Positions 48,601 through 59,885 of a stretch of DNA of 64,000 bases are shown in pieces (position 1 is the stretch's first letter; every line of letters starts with the position of its first letter). The position numbers and the translations under genes were made by a program. The DNA comes from Aristolochia californica (Eukaryota > Streptophyta > Magnoliopsida > Piperales > Aristolochiaceae). The stretch covers positions 13,700,801-13,764,800 of the forward strand of contig JARWKL010000015.1 in the NCBI GenBank assembly GCA_029961685.1, in the 5' to 3' direction. The notes under the pieces are model-generated. The model did not search any database and had not been told where the DNA came from. It saw only the letters and a list, made by a program, of their open reading frames with translations.

Positions 48601-51566
48601 CACCATAAGTCATTTCTAAAATAAATTATAGCCTTGACGTATCATTAATTGATACAAACCTTTACGATGATCTATGATTGTTAGGTCAGCTTTTTGTAAA
48701 TGATAAACAATGTGGGGTGTTTTGGCTCGGATGAATATCCCACCGCACGTTAACTTGTGAATTTAATATTTTTCTACTCCTAGAAATTTTTGGATACTTC
48801 TTATAAATTTCCAAGCTATTAGTTGGTTGCACTAGTGGAATTTCCAAAACATGGATAACAAAACTTTGGTGTTAATTTTTAGTGTGTGAAAAAATTTTCT
48901 TCTCTTAAATTTATTATGGTTTTTAATTTTTTGCATACATAAACTCTAAAATTTTCATTTCGTTATGATTTTTTTTGCCTTATCTTTTTGTTTACGAGAA
49001 AAAAGGGAGAGTGAAAAGTCAAGTTTGGATTAGAAAAAAAATTAAACAACCAAAATGGAAATGAACAAATGCAGAGAGAGATAATTCCAAACAGTATCTG
49101 TGATTTTTAGGGATTGTAAAATCTTTTATTTTTTTTTACATATTATGTTTTGAAATAATCGAAAAAGGGGAGGCGAGGGATTTTTAACTGAGTGTTGACT
49201 CCAAACCATAAGTAATTTCTAAAAACAATTATAAACGTTATGCATCATTAATCGATCATAAACTTTACAATGATCTGTGATTGTTAGGTCTGCTTTTTGT
49301 AAATGGGCCTAAAGTGGGTTGTTTGACTCAGGTAAATATCCCACTGCACGTTAACTTGAAATTTTAATTTTTTCTGCTCCTTGAAATTTTTGGATCATTT
49401 GGTCAATTGCATCTTCAACATGTTTCTGGCATGCTTATCCGTATTTAAAACATCTTAGCGTCAATTAGAAATTTATTTCTTATAAAATTCCTACCAATTA
49501 GGGGGTTGTACTAGTGGAATTTCCAAAACAGGGATCACAAAACTTTGGTGTTCATTTTTATTGCAAGAAATATTTTTCTTCACTTACATTTATTAAAGTT
49601 CTCAATTTTTTGCATACATAAACTCTAAAATTTTCATTTCGTTGTTATTTATTTGCCTTATCTTTTTATTACGAGAAAAAGGGGAAGTGAAAACTCAAGT
49701 TTGGGTTTGAAAAAAAATTGAACATCCAAAATGGAAATGCACAAATGCAGAGAGAGTGAATTCCAAAAATTATCTGTGATATTTAGGGATAGCTACCTCT
49801 TTGTGTTTTTTATATATTAGGTTTTGCAATAATCAGAAAAGGAGAGAGGGGGGGGGGGGGGGGGGACTTCTTATTGAGTGTTGACTCCAAAACTATAAGC
49901 CATTTCTAAGAAAAATTATAGCCGTTACACATCATTAATCGTCAAAACCTTCACAAAGATCTATGATTGTTAGGTCAGCTTTTTGTAAATGGGCAAAACG
50001 TGGGTTGTTTAACTCCATTAAAAATCCCACTACACGTTAAGTTGAGAATTTAATTTTATCAACTGCTCTAAATTTTTGGATCATTAGGTTATTTGCATCT
50101 GCAACATGTTTTCGGCATGCATATCCATATTTAAAACTTATTAAGATCAATTATTTATGATGATCTGGTTGTGAGGTTTTTAAACTGAGTGTTGACTCCT
50201 AAATCATAAGTCATTTCTAACAAAAATTATAGTCGTTATGCATCATTATTCGATCAAAACCTTTTATGATGATCTATGATCGTTAGGTCAACTTTTTGTA
50301 CATGGACAAAAATTGGGTTTTTTGGCTCGGTTGAATCTATCCCACTGCACGTTAACTTGAGAATTAATTTTTTCTACTCGAAATTTTTGGATCATTAGGT
50401 CATTTGCATCTTCAACATGTTTCAGGCATGCATATCCATATTTAAAACATGTTAGGATCAATTAGAAATCTTGTTCTTATAAAATTCTAAGCTATTAAGT
50501 GGTTGTACTAGTGGAATTTCCCAAACATGGATAACAAAACTTTTGGTGTTCAATTTTAGTGCGTGAAATTTTTTTCTTCACTTACATTTATTATAGTTTT
50601 CATTTTTTTGCACCCATAAACTCTAAAATTTTCATTTCATTGTGATCTATTTTCCTTATCTTTTTGTTTACGAGAAATGAGGGTGAGTGAAAACACCTAT
50701 TTGGATTTGAAAATAAATTGAACATAAAAAATTGTAATGTACAAATGCAGAGAGAGATAATTCCAAACAGTGTCTGTGATTTTTAGGGATTGTAAACACT
50801 TTTAGTTTTTTATATATTAGGTTTGGCAATCATCAAAAAAGGGGGGAGAGGGATTTTTAACTCAGTGTTGACTCCTACACCAAAAGTCATTTCTAAAATA
50901 AATTATAGCCTTGACGTATCATTAATTGATACAAACCTTTACGATGATCTATGATTTTTAGGTCAGCTTTTTGTAAATGATAAAAAATGTGGGGTGTTTT
51001 GGCTCAGATGAATATCCCACCGCACGTTAACTTGTGAATTTAATTTTTATCTACTCCTAGAAATTTTTGGATACTTCTTATAAATTTCCAAGCTATTAGT
51101 TGGTTGCACTAGTGGAATTTCCAAAACATGGATAACAAAACTTTGGTGTTCATTTTTAGTGTGTGAAAATTTTTTCTTCTCTTAAATTTATTATGGTTTT
51201 TATTTTTTTGCTTACATAAACTCTAAAATTTTCATTTCGTTGTGATTTTTTTGCCTTATCTTTTTGTTTACGAGAAAAAAGGGAGAGTGAAAAGTCAAGT
51301 TTGGATTAGAAAAAAAATTAAACATCCAAAATGGAAATGAACAAATGCAGAGAGAGATAATTCCAAAAAAGTATCTGTGATTTTTAGGGATTGTAAAATC
51401 TTTTTTTTTTTTACATATTAGGTTTTGAAATAATCGAAAAAGGGGAGGCGAGGGATTTTTAACTGAGTGTTGACTCCCAAACCATAAGTAATTTCTAAAA
51501 ACAATTATAGCCGTTATGCATCATTAATCGATCATAAACTTTACAATGATCTGTGATTGTTAGGTC
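45605..51566 (+). repeat. Higher-order repeat, ~2.28-kb unit, 2.6 copies
   Basis: Diagnostic variants recur every ~2.28 kb. The segment GAGGTTTTT[A/G]AA(A)CTGAGTG followed by CCAAATCATAAGTC, CATCATTATTCGATC and GTACATGGAC occurs with its GTTGACTC at 45631, 47913 and 50191 (offsets 2,282 and 2,278). Each unit holds about 3.5 monomers, including one internally shortened (CTAGAAATTTTTGGATACTTC) and one truncated monomer, so the unit has diagnostic junctions. Copies are about 45605-47880, 47880-50158 and 50158-51566. The third stops at GTTAGGTCT|ACTCCTTG, partway through. Confidence 0.92.
49848..49865 (+). repeat. Poly(G) tract, 18 G, in the higher-order repeat
   Basis: The equivalent tract one unit earlier (about 47572-47584) has 13 G, so near-identical higher-order copies already differ in tract length. 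Confidence 0.92.
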
Positions 51567-54500
51567 TACTCCTTGAATTTATTGGATCATTATGTCATTT
51601 GCATCTTTATTATGTTTCAGGCTTCCATATCCATATTTAAAACATGTTAGGACAAATTGGAAATCTCTTACTAATAAAATTCTAAGCTATTAGGGGGTTG
51701 TACTAGTGCAATTTCCCAAACATGGATAACAAAACTTTGGTGTTCATTTTTAGTGCATGAAAACTCTAAAATTTTAATTTCGTTGTGATCTATTTGCCTT
51801 ATCTTTTTGTTTAGCACAAAAAAGGGAGAGTGAAAACTCAAGTTTGGATTTGAAAAAAAAATGAACATCCAAAATAGAAATGCACAAATGCAGAGAGAGC
51901 AAATTCCAAAAAGTATTTGTGATTTTTATGGATTGCAAAGTCTTTGAGCTTTTTATATATTTGGTTTTGCAATCATTAGAAAAGGGGAGGGGGGGGATTT
52001 CTTTCTGAGTGTTGACTCTCAAACTTTAGGACATTTCTAACAAAAAATTTAGCCGTTACACATCTTTAATTGATAAAAACCTTCACGAAGATCTATTGTT
52101 GTTAGGTTTTTTTTTTTTGTAAATGGGCAAAAAGTGGGTTGCTTAGCTCAAGTAAATACCCACCGCACGTTAACTGGAGAATTTAATTTTATCTACACCT
52201 TGAAATTTTTGGATCATTAGGTCATTTGCAACTCCAACATGTTTATGGCATGCATATCCATATTTAAAACATATTAGGATCAATTAAAAATCTCTTTCTT
52301 ATAAAATTTCAAGCTATTCGGGGGCAGTACTAGTCGAATTTCCCAATCAAGGATAACAAAACTTTACTGTTCATTTTTAGTGTGTGAAAAAAAATTCTTC
52401 ACTTACATTTATTATAGTTTTCAATTTTTTGCATACATAAACTCAAAAATTTTCATTTTGTTGTTATCTATTTGCCTTTTATTTTTGTTTACAAGAAAAA
52501 ACGGAAAGTGAAAACTCAAAATTGGATTTGAAAAAACATTTTAATCCAAAATGGAAATGCACAAATGCAGAGAGTGATAATTCCAAAATGTATCTATAAT
52601 TTTTAGGGATTGTAAACTCTTTTAATTTTTTATATATTAGGTTTTCCAATGACCGAAAAATTGGGGGTGAGGGATTTCTAACTGAGTATTGACTCCCAAA
52701 CCATAAGTCATTTCTAACAAAACTTATAGATATAATGCATCAATAATCGATCAAAAACTTCATGTAGATTGATAATTGTTAGGTCAGCCTTTTGTAAATG
52801 GGCAAAAAAGGGGTGGTATATCTCAGGTAAATATCCCACTACACGTTAACTTGAGAATTTAATTTTATCTACTCCTTGAAATTTTTGGATCATTAGGTCA
52901 TTTGCTTTTGCAACATGTTTCAGACATGCATATCTATATTTAAAACAAATTAGGATCAATTAGAAATACCTTTCTTATAAAATTCCAAGCAATTCGGGGG
53001 TTATACTAGTGAAATTTCCCAATCATGGATAACAAAACTTTGGTGTTCATTTTTAGAGCATGAAATTTTTTTCTTCACTTTCATTTATAATAGTTTTTAA
53101 TTTTTTGCACACATGAACTTTAAAATTTTCATTTTGTTGTGATTGATTTACCTTTCATTGTGATCTATTTGCCTGATCTTTTTGTTTACAAGAAAAGAGG
53201 GAGAGTGAAAACACCTGTTTGGACTTGAAAAAAAATTGAACAATAAAAATGGAAAATTAAAAATACAGAGAGAGATAATTCCAAAAAGTATATGTGATTT
53301 TTAGGGATTGTAAACTCTGTTAGTTTTTTATATATTAGGTTTTGCAATTATCGGAAAAGGGGGGGAGAGGAATTTTAAACTGAGTATTGACTCCGACACC
53401 ATAAGTCACTTCTAACAAAAATTATAGCCTTTACGTAACATTATTCGATCAAAACCTTTACGATGATCTATGATTGTTAGGTCAGCTTTTTTGTAAATGG
53501 GCAAAACGTGAGGTGTTTGGCTCGGATGAATATCACACCGCACGTTAACTTGTGAATTTAATTTTTTTCTACTCCTCGAAATTTTTTAATCATTAGGTCA
53601 TTTGCATCTTCAACATGTTTCAGGCATGCATCTCCATATTTAAAACATGTTAGGATCAATTAATAACCCCTTTCTTATAAAATTTTATACTATTAGAGGG
53701 TTGTACTAGTGGAATTTCCCAAGCCTGGATAACAAAACTTTGGTGTTGATTTTCAGTGCGTGAAAATTTTTTCTTCTCTTACATTAATTATAGTTTTCAA
53801 ATTTTTGTATAGATAAACTCTAAAATTTTCATTTCGTTGTGATCTATTTGCCTTATCATTTTTTTTACGTGAAAAGACGGAGATTGATAACTCAAGTTTG
53901 GATATGGAAAAAATTGAATATCCAAAATGTAAATGTGGAAATGCAGAGAGAGATAATTCCAAAATTTATCAGTGACTTTTAGGGATTGTAAACCCTTTTA
54001 GTTTTTTTATATATTAGGTTTTGCAATCATAAAAAAAGGGGGCGAGGGATTTTTAACTGAGTGTTGACTCTCAAACCATAAGACATTTGTAACAAAAATT
54101 ATAGCCGTTACGCATCATTAATCGATCAAAACCTTTACAATGATCTATGATTGTTAGGTCGGCTTTTTGTAAATGGGCAAAAAGTGGGTTGTTTGACTCG
54201 GGTAAATATCCCACCACACAATAACTTGAGAATTTAATATTTTCTACTCCATGAAATTATTGGATCATTAGGTCATTTTCATCTTCAACATGTTTCAAGC
54301 ATGCAAATCCATATTTAAAACATGTTAGCATCCATTAGAAATCTCTTTCTTATAAAATTCCAAGCTATTAGGGGGTTGTACTAGTGGAATTTCCAAAACA
54401 TTGATAACAAAACTTTGGTGTTACTTTTTAGTGTGTGAAATTTTTTTCTTCACTTACATTTATTATAGTTTTGAATTATTTTCTTACATAAACTCTAAAT

Positions 54501-56068
54501 TTTTCATTTCGTTGTGATCTATTTGCCTTATCTTTTTGTTTACGAGAAAAAAGGGAGTGTGAAAACTCAAGTTTGGATTTGAAAAAATATTGAACATCCA
54601 AAATGGAAATGAAAAAATGCAGAGAGTGATAATTCCAAAAACTATCAATGATTTTTAGGGATTTTAAAATCTTTTATTTTTCTTATATTAGGTTTTCCAT
54701 TAATCGAAAAAGGGGAGGCAAAGGATTTTTAACTGAGTGTTGACTCCCAAACCATAAGTCATTTCTAAAAAATATTATAGCCCTTATGCATCATTAATCA
54801 ATCATAAAGTTTACAATGATCTGTGATCTTTTGGTCTGCTTTTTGTAAATGGGCATAAAGTGGGTTGTTTGACTCGGGTAAATATCCCACCGCACGTTAA
54901 CTTGAGATTTTAATTTTTTCTGCTCCTTGAAATTTTTGAATCATTAGGTCTATTGCATCTTCAACATGTTTCTGGCATGCATATCCATATTTAAAACATC
55001 TTAGCATCAATTTTAAATCTCTTTATTATAAAATTCCTACCAATTAGGGGGTTGTACTAGTGGAATTTTCGAAACATGGATCACAAAACTTTGGTGTTCT
55101 TTTTTAGTGCGTGAAATTTTTTTCGTCACTTACATTTATTAAAGTTTTCAATTTTTTTCATACATAAACTCTAAATTTTTTATTTCGTTGTGATTTATTA
55201 ACCTTATCTTTTTTATTATGAGAAAAAGGAAAAGTCAAAACTCAAGTTTGGTTTTGAAAAAAAATGGAGCATCCAAAGTGGAAATTCACAAATGCATAGA
55301 GAGATAATTCCAAAAAGTATGTGTGATTTTTAGGGATTTTAAACTCTATTATTTTTTCTATAATAGGTTTTGCAATCATCAAAAATGGGGGGGCGACGGA
55401 TTTTTAACTAAGTGTTGACTCCCAAACCATATGTCATTTCTAATCAAAATTATAGCCGTTACACATCATTAATTGATCATAATCTTTAGAATTGTCTATA
55501 ATTGTTAGGTCAGCTTTTTGTAAATCGGCAAAAAGTGGGTTGTTTGGCTCGGGTAAATATCTCACTGCACGTTAACTTGAGATTTTAATTTTTTATTCTC
55601 CTTGCAATTTTTGGATCATTAGGTCATTTACATCTTAAACAAGTTTCAAGCATGCATATTCATATTTATAACATGTTAGAATCAATTAGAAATCTCTTTC
55701 TTATGAAATTCCAACCTATTAGGGGTCATACTAGAGGAATTTCCCAATAATGGATCACAAAACTTTGGTGTTCATTTTTAGTTCGTGAAAATTTTCTGTT
55801 CACTTACATTTATTATAGTTTTCAATTTTTACATACATAAATTCTAAAATTTTCATTTCGTCGTGATCTATTTGCCTTATCTTTTTTATTACCAGAAAAA
55901 TGTGAAAGTGAAAAATCAAGTTTGGATTTGAAAAACAATTGAACATCCAAAATGGAAATGCACAAATATAGAGAGAGATAACTCCAAAAAGTATGTGTGA
56001 ATTTTAGGGATTGTAAACTCTAATAATTTTTTATATATTAGGTTTTGCAATCATCGAAAAAGGGGGGT

Positions 56069-56098
<30 letters not shown>
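56069..56098 (+). repeat. Poly(G) tract, 30 G
   Basis: A 30-G run after GGGGGGT at the conserved satellite phase. Confidence 0.94.
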
Positions 56099-56099
<1 letters not shown>

Positions 56100-56719
56100 C
56101 ACGGATTTTTAATTGAGTGCTGACTCCTAAACCATAAGTCATTTCTAACAAATATTATAGCCGTTATGCATCATTAATCGATCAAAACCTTTACGACGAT
56201 CTGTGATTGTTAGGTCAGCTTTTTGTAAATGGGCAAAAACTTGGTTCTTTGGCTCATGTAAATATCCCACCGCACGTTAACTTGAGAATTTAATTATTTT
56301 TTCTCCTTCAAATATTTGGATCTTTAGGTCATTTGCAACTTCAACATGTTTCAGGCATGCATGTCCATATTTAAAACATGTTTGGATCAATTAGAAATCT
56401 CTTTCTTATAAAATTCTGAGCTATTAGGGGTTATAATTGTGGAATTTCCCAAACATGGATAACAAAACCTTGGTGTTCGTTTTTAGTTCATGAAATTTTT
56501 TTCTTCACTTACATTTATTATAGTTTTCAATTTTTTGCACACATAAACTCTAAAATTTTCATTTCGATGTGATCTATATACCTTATCTTTTATTTTACTA
56601 GAAAAAAGGGAGAGTGAAAACTAGATTTTGGATTTGAAAAAAAATTGAACATCCAAAAAGTATCTGTGATTTTTAGGTATTGTAAAATCTTATAGTTTTT
56701 TAAATCTCACCATTATCTG

Positions 56720-57228
56720 CCCCGAACTCCTCATCTCCATTGGTGGCATGTCATCTAGATCAACTTCATCTTTGGAATTAATTTCACCATTTTCCCAGAA
56801 ACATTGCCTAGTTATGTGTCCTCTCCCCTGATATTTGAAACATTTAATCTCACTAGATGAGTCGAAATAGGGGCTGATTTACCTTGAGAATCCCTGTTAG
56901 TGGTGACTATTTTGGGCTCATGTTTGGCCTTGAAGGTGCATGGATTTTCTTCTGTCATTGGGTAGTTTGACCTCCAAGGTGTTGTACTCGAATTCTCTGG
57001 TCTTGGCCGTGTACAACCCCTCTTGAGTTGCCTCTCAACTTAGATTGCCATATGCACCAAATCCTCCAATTCCACATAATGGTTTATCTCGATTGTGTTA
57101 GCAATATCTCGGTTTAAACCTTTCAAAAATCTGGCCATTGTCGCCTCTCGATCCTCCTCCACATTGGCTCTAATCATATCCATCTCTATCTCTTTATAAT
57201 AATCTTCAACACTTTGGTTACCTAGATA
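56720..57228 (-). pseudogene. Gypsy gag, C-terminal part with damaged zinc knuckle
   Basis: Capsid end and nucleocapsid of a plant gypsy gag. Positions 57040-57228 read LYLGNQSVEDYYKEIEMDMI, then EDREATMARFLKGLNRDIAN and HYVELEDLVHMAI, the hallmark capsid C-terminus of chromovirus-type elements. Further on (about 56800-56852) is KCFKYQGRGHITRQC, a CCHC knuckle whose second Cys has become Tyr. It is followed by an acidic segment with DLDDMPPME, typical of the gag-protease linker. Stops and frameshifts separate these parts. Confidence 0.85.
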
Positions 57229-57233
57229 GAGAC

Positions 57234-57618
57234 TGTTGGAAGATAAGATCACGACCAAGGAAGGCCCACAAGATGGGCCCAAGCCCATAAGAAGTAGGAC
57301 CCACAATGATTACCAAGAGCTGACATCCTTATCACATAAGTTGGAAGATCAAGAAGGACTCACAAAAGTATCTTTATCTTAGGGTCACAACCAAGAAGAG
57401 TTTTAGTTTAAGTTATATTTGTCTTTTATCAATATTGAGTTACCTAATTATGTTAGGACTTACCTTAAGTGTTAGAGTTTGGGTGTAATTGGGACAAGGG
57501 TAGTTTTATTGTAATTGGACTCTACTACCTTCCTCTATTATAAATAGAGGTTCATGTACTCTGATTACAACAAGTTATTGATATCAATGAAATATTTCAC
57601 TTTTCCATAAATTCAACA
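57234..57618 (+). mobile_element. Solo LTR of the non-autonomous copia family, inserted in gag
   Basis: 385 bp from TGTTGGAAGATAAG to AAATTCAACA. It is the same family as the LTRs at 10930 and 13318 but in the opposite orientation and shorter. No internal region, PBS or PPT adjoins it. It splits a gypsy gag whose two sides match one continuous capsid domain. Flanking 5-mers GAGAC (57229-57233) and TGGAC (57619-57623) agree at 3 of 5 positions, a possible decayed target duplication. It is most likely the product of LTR-LTR recombination. Confidence 0.88.
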
Positions 57619-58190
57619 TGGACCTTGCAACTTAAGGTATAGATCCTGGTAGTAATGACTTGGTACAAATCGTCATCTCATCCCAATTTTAAATAGGACG
57701 TTCTCCATTCTGCCTCCTATGATGCACAGTATATTCAATTGCAGCGAGTTTTACCTTCTTGAATGCGGAGTAGGCGGTACAATCGAAAACCAACTCCATT
57801 TTCTTTTCACAGTCGAGGTATGCTGCAGGATCACGTTTTCCTTGAAAAGAAGGAATTTTCAGCTTGATACTTCCGAAGTTGTTATCTACCCGGTTCCTAG
57901 CTTCTCTATCCCAGCCATATCTCCTATGGCTGCCCACTGACATCCTCTCAGACTCCTCATCTAAATCATCAAATTCACCTATATCCTCAACTTCCCTTCG
58001 TTACAACTTGTTCCTCCTTGGGTTGTTCGGAACAAATGATGGTTTGCCCCTGTTGTGTTCCCTTTTCTGCTCTATTCAACCTCCCATGTATATCTTCTAA
58101 CTCAGCCCTCATCATCCGTCTCATCTCTCCCATTAAATCTTGGATTTACAGATTCAGAACACTGGATGATGGAATCTCTTGATCTTGCGA
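57619..58190 (-). pseudogene. Gypsy gag, N-terminal part
   Basis: The minus frame 57689-57943 contains FGSIKLKIPSFQGKRDPAAY, then LDCEKKMELVFDC and KVKLAAIEYT, the capsid start of chromovirus-type gag (family members usually have W where this has C in LDCEKK). Upstream, about 58050-58190, is a Met/Arg/Glu-rich segment (LMGEMRRMMRAELEDIHGR) in line with the usual coiled N-terminus, interrupted by a stop. Between 57619 and 57690 the frame continues toward the nested LTR with FVPSHYYQDLYLKLQ in another frame. Broken, non-functional. Confidence 0.82.
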
Positions 58191-59239
58191 CGTGATTAAA
58201 ATCCTCAAACAAGGCTTGAATAATATGCAAAAAAATGGGTCCAGTACTCTTTTGTTTTTCTTACCCGAGTTGACTCACTGAGTTGATCGAGTCCGAGTTG
58301 ACTTGGCTGACTTGGTTCAGTCGCCTCGGTCTGGCACGAAACTCAGCTCACTGAGTTGCCCGGTTCCAGCATTGATTAAATGTTTCTGAAGTTAGGAAAA
58401 ATTTAATCGGGGTCATCTTCTTCCTTCTATCGATCCCGAACAGTGCAGGCGATGGTAAGTTCGGAACTTATCTTTCAACGTCATTTTCCTCACGGTACCG
58501 AGCAGGGCGGGCGACGATCGTCTTGTTTTTTTCCTCACGACACTGAACAGAGTGGTCTTCGCCATCCTCACGTCACTGAACAGAGCGGGAGACCGTGTTT
58601 GCCTTCCTCACGGCAATGAGACCAGAGATGGCACCCCAGTGGTTTCCCGATGATAATGGAAATTTAGACTTGCTCGGAAGAACCAGCCGAGAGCTCGGTG
58701 ATAATCCAACGGGCTTAGTGGCCGTCGTCTTCGTTGGTGCAATTTTTTTTTCTTGTTCTTCTTTATCAATGGCGCCGAACAGACTTCTCCTTCTTCGGCA
58801 ACAACACCAATAGAGAATCAAAATTCCTTCTCCTTCACTTTCGGAAGCCTCAATAGCAGCGTCATCTCTCTCTCTCTCTCTCTCTCTTTTCTCTTCGACA
58901 ACAGTGCCGAACAATCTCCTTCTTCAGCGATGGCATGAACAGAGAAACATGTGAACGAGATTTTTTTTTCTTCTACTTCTTGACAATGACTAGCTTCAGT
59001 CTTTCTTTTTCTTTTTTCTTCTTCTTCTTCTTCTCGGCAACGACTAGCTTCAGTCGTTCATTTTTTTTTCTTTTTTTTATTAATTTGTTTTCTTTTTCCT
59101 CCTCCTTTCTGGCAACAGCTATATCAATCGTTCATCTTTTTTTTTGGATTTTTTTTTTGTTGGCTGAAAAAAATATGGATGACTTTGACAAGGAAAAAAA
59201 GTAAACAAAAAAAAGGATAGGCAAACCTGATGAACCAAA
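58191..59239 (-). other. Gypsy 5' leader rich in simple repeats
   Basis: About 1 kb between gag and the PBS. It contains a degenerate repeated motif CCTCACG.CACTGAACAGAG (three to four times, about 58480-58620), a (CT)n run at about 58864-58887 and CTT/T-rich tracts at 58960-59160. The open frames at 58573-58914 and 58935-59204 are products of these simple repeats and not genes in my view. Confidence 0.65.
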
Positions 59240-59251
59240 GCTTTGATACCA
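59240..59251 (-). other. Primer-binding site of the gypsy element
   Basis: TGGTATCAAAGC on the minus strand, one mismatch from the initiator-Met PBS, separated by GT from the LTR end ...ATCA. This is the usual plant gypsy arrangement. Confidence 0.8.
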
Positions 59252-59253
59252 AC

Positions 59254-59885
59254 TGATTCAAACCACGTTAACCCATGATGAAACCGGATACCAAATCTGA
59301 AAATCGTCCCTAAGATCTTTCAAGTTTGATGGAAACCATGACCTGTTGCTTAGCAAAGCATGAACCTTGGTATAGTGAAGATGCCACAAACGGAGATGGA
59401 AAATCCATTTGATAAGTCGGTCTTGAATGCCACAAGGAAACCTCGATAAGTTCAGAAAATAATGAATCACTCACAATATCAATAATCATCAAAAAAATAT
59501 TTAATCTGTGTACCTTGTCCTCTATTTATAGTGGAGGACATGGTAGAGTCCTAATTACATTCAAATTCTAACTCTTAAAGATAAACCTATCATAATAAGA
59601 TAACTCAATATAAACTAGAATTCTAACATAACTCAAACTCTATCTCTCTAAGATAAACATACCTTGAAAAGATAACATAATCTAATAGAGATTTAATATA
59701 ACTAAAATTCTAATTCATGAGGACTCTTCATGGCATCCCACGTTCTAATGGTGGATCCCACTAGCTTGTGCCACCATGATTGGTCCCACATTGTAATAGA
59801 GTAAATCCAACCCACGTCCTCATGGTGGGTCCCACTGACTAGTGCCACCATGCTGGGTCCTACAATATAACAGAGTAAAACCAGC
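59254..59885 (-). repeat. 5' LTR of the gypsy element (outer edge uncertain)
   Basis: The left edge TGATTCAAACC is fixed by the PBS. The right edge is either ...ACAATATAACA at 59872 (TG...CA on the minus strand) or the satellite junction at about 59885. A ~74-bp imperfect tandem duplication (CCCACGTTCTAATGGTGG at about 59737 and CCCACGTCCTCATGGTGG at about 59811) lies at the outer end. It shows no similarity to the other LTRs in the window. Confidence 0.65.

Larger units (their letters stand above)
38178..56704 (+). repeat. Satellite array block 5
   Basis: About 18.5 kb, the longest uninterrupted block, beginning CATATCCATATTT (the right target duplication). It contains most of the long G tracts and the 2.28-kb higher-order repeat. 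Internal deletions are visible near 41760 (TTTATTATAATTCCAAAAAGTATC joins two normally distant parts) and near 42290. No gene is visible. The right edge, at TAGTTTTTTAAATCTCACC, is approximate. Confidence 0.94.
56705..59885 (-). mobile_element. Truncated Ty3/gypsy element (5' LTR, PBS, leader, gag) with a nested solo LTR
   Basis: Non-satellite DNA on the minus strand, in order from the right: LTR (59254-~59885), PBS, ~1-kb leader, gag split by an inserted LTR. It is cut off just after the gag zinc knuckle. No pol or 3' LTR. The satellite stops at phase about +620 on the left and resumes at about +470 on the right, so it is not a clean insertion; rearrangement has trimmed it. Confidence 0.85.

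Noticed and set aside
58573..58914. 113-codon minus frame and the 58935-59204 plus frame as host genes
   Set aside because: Their sequence is mostly translated CT, CTT and T-rich simple repeats (ERERERE, FFFF) in the gypsy leader.
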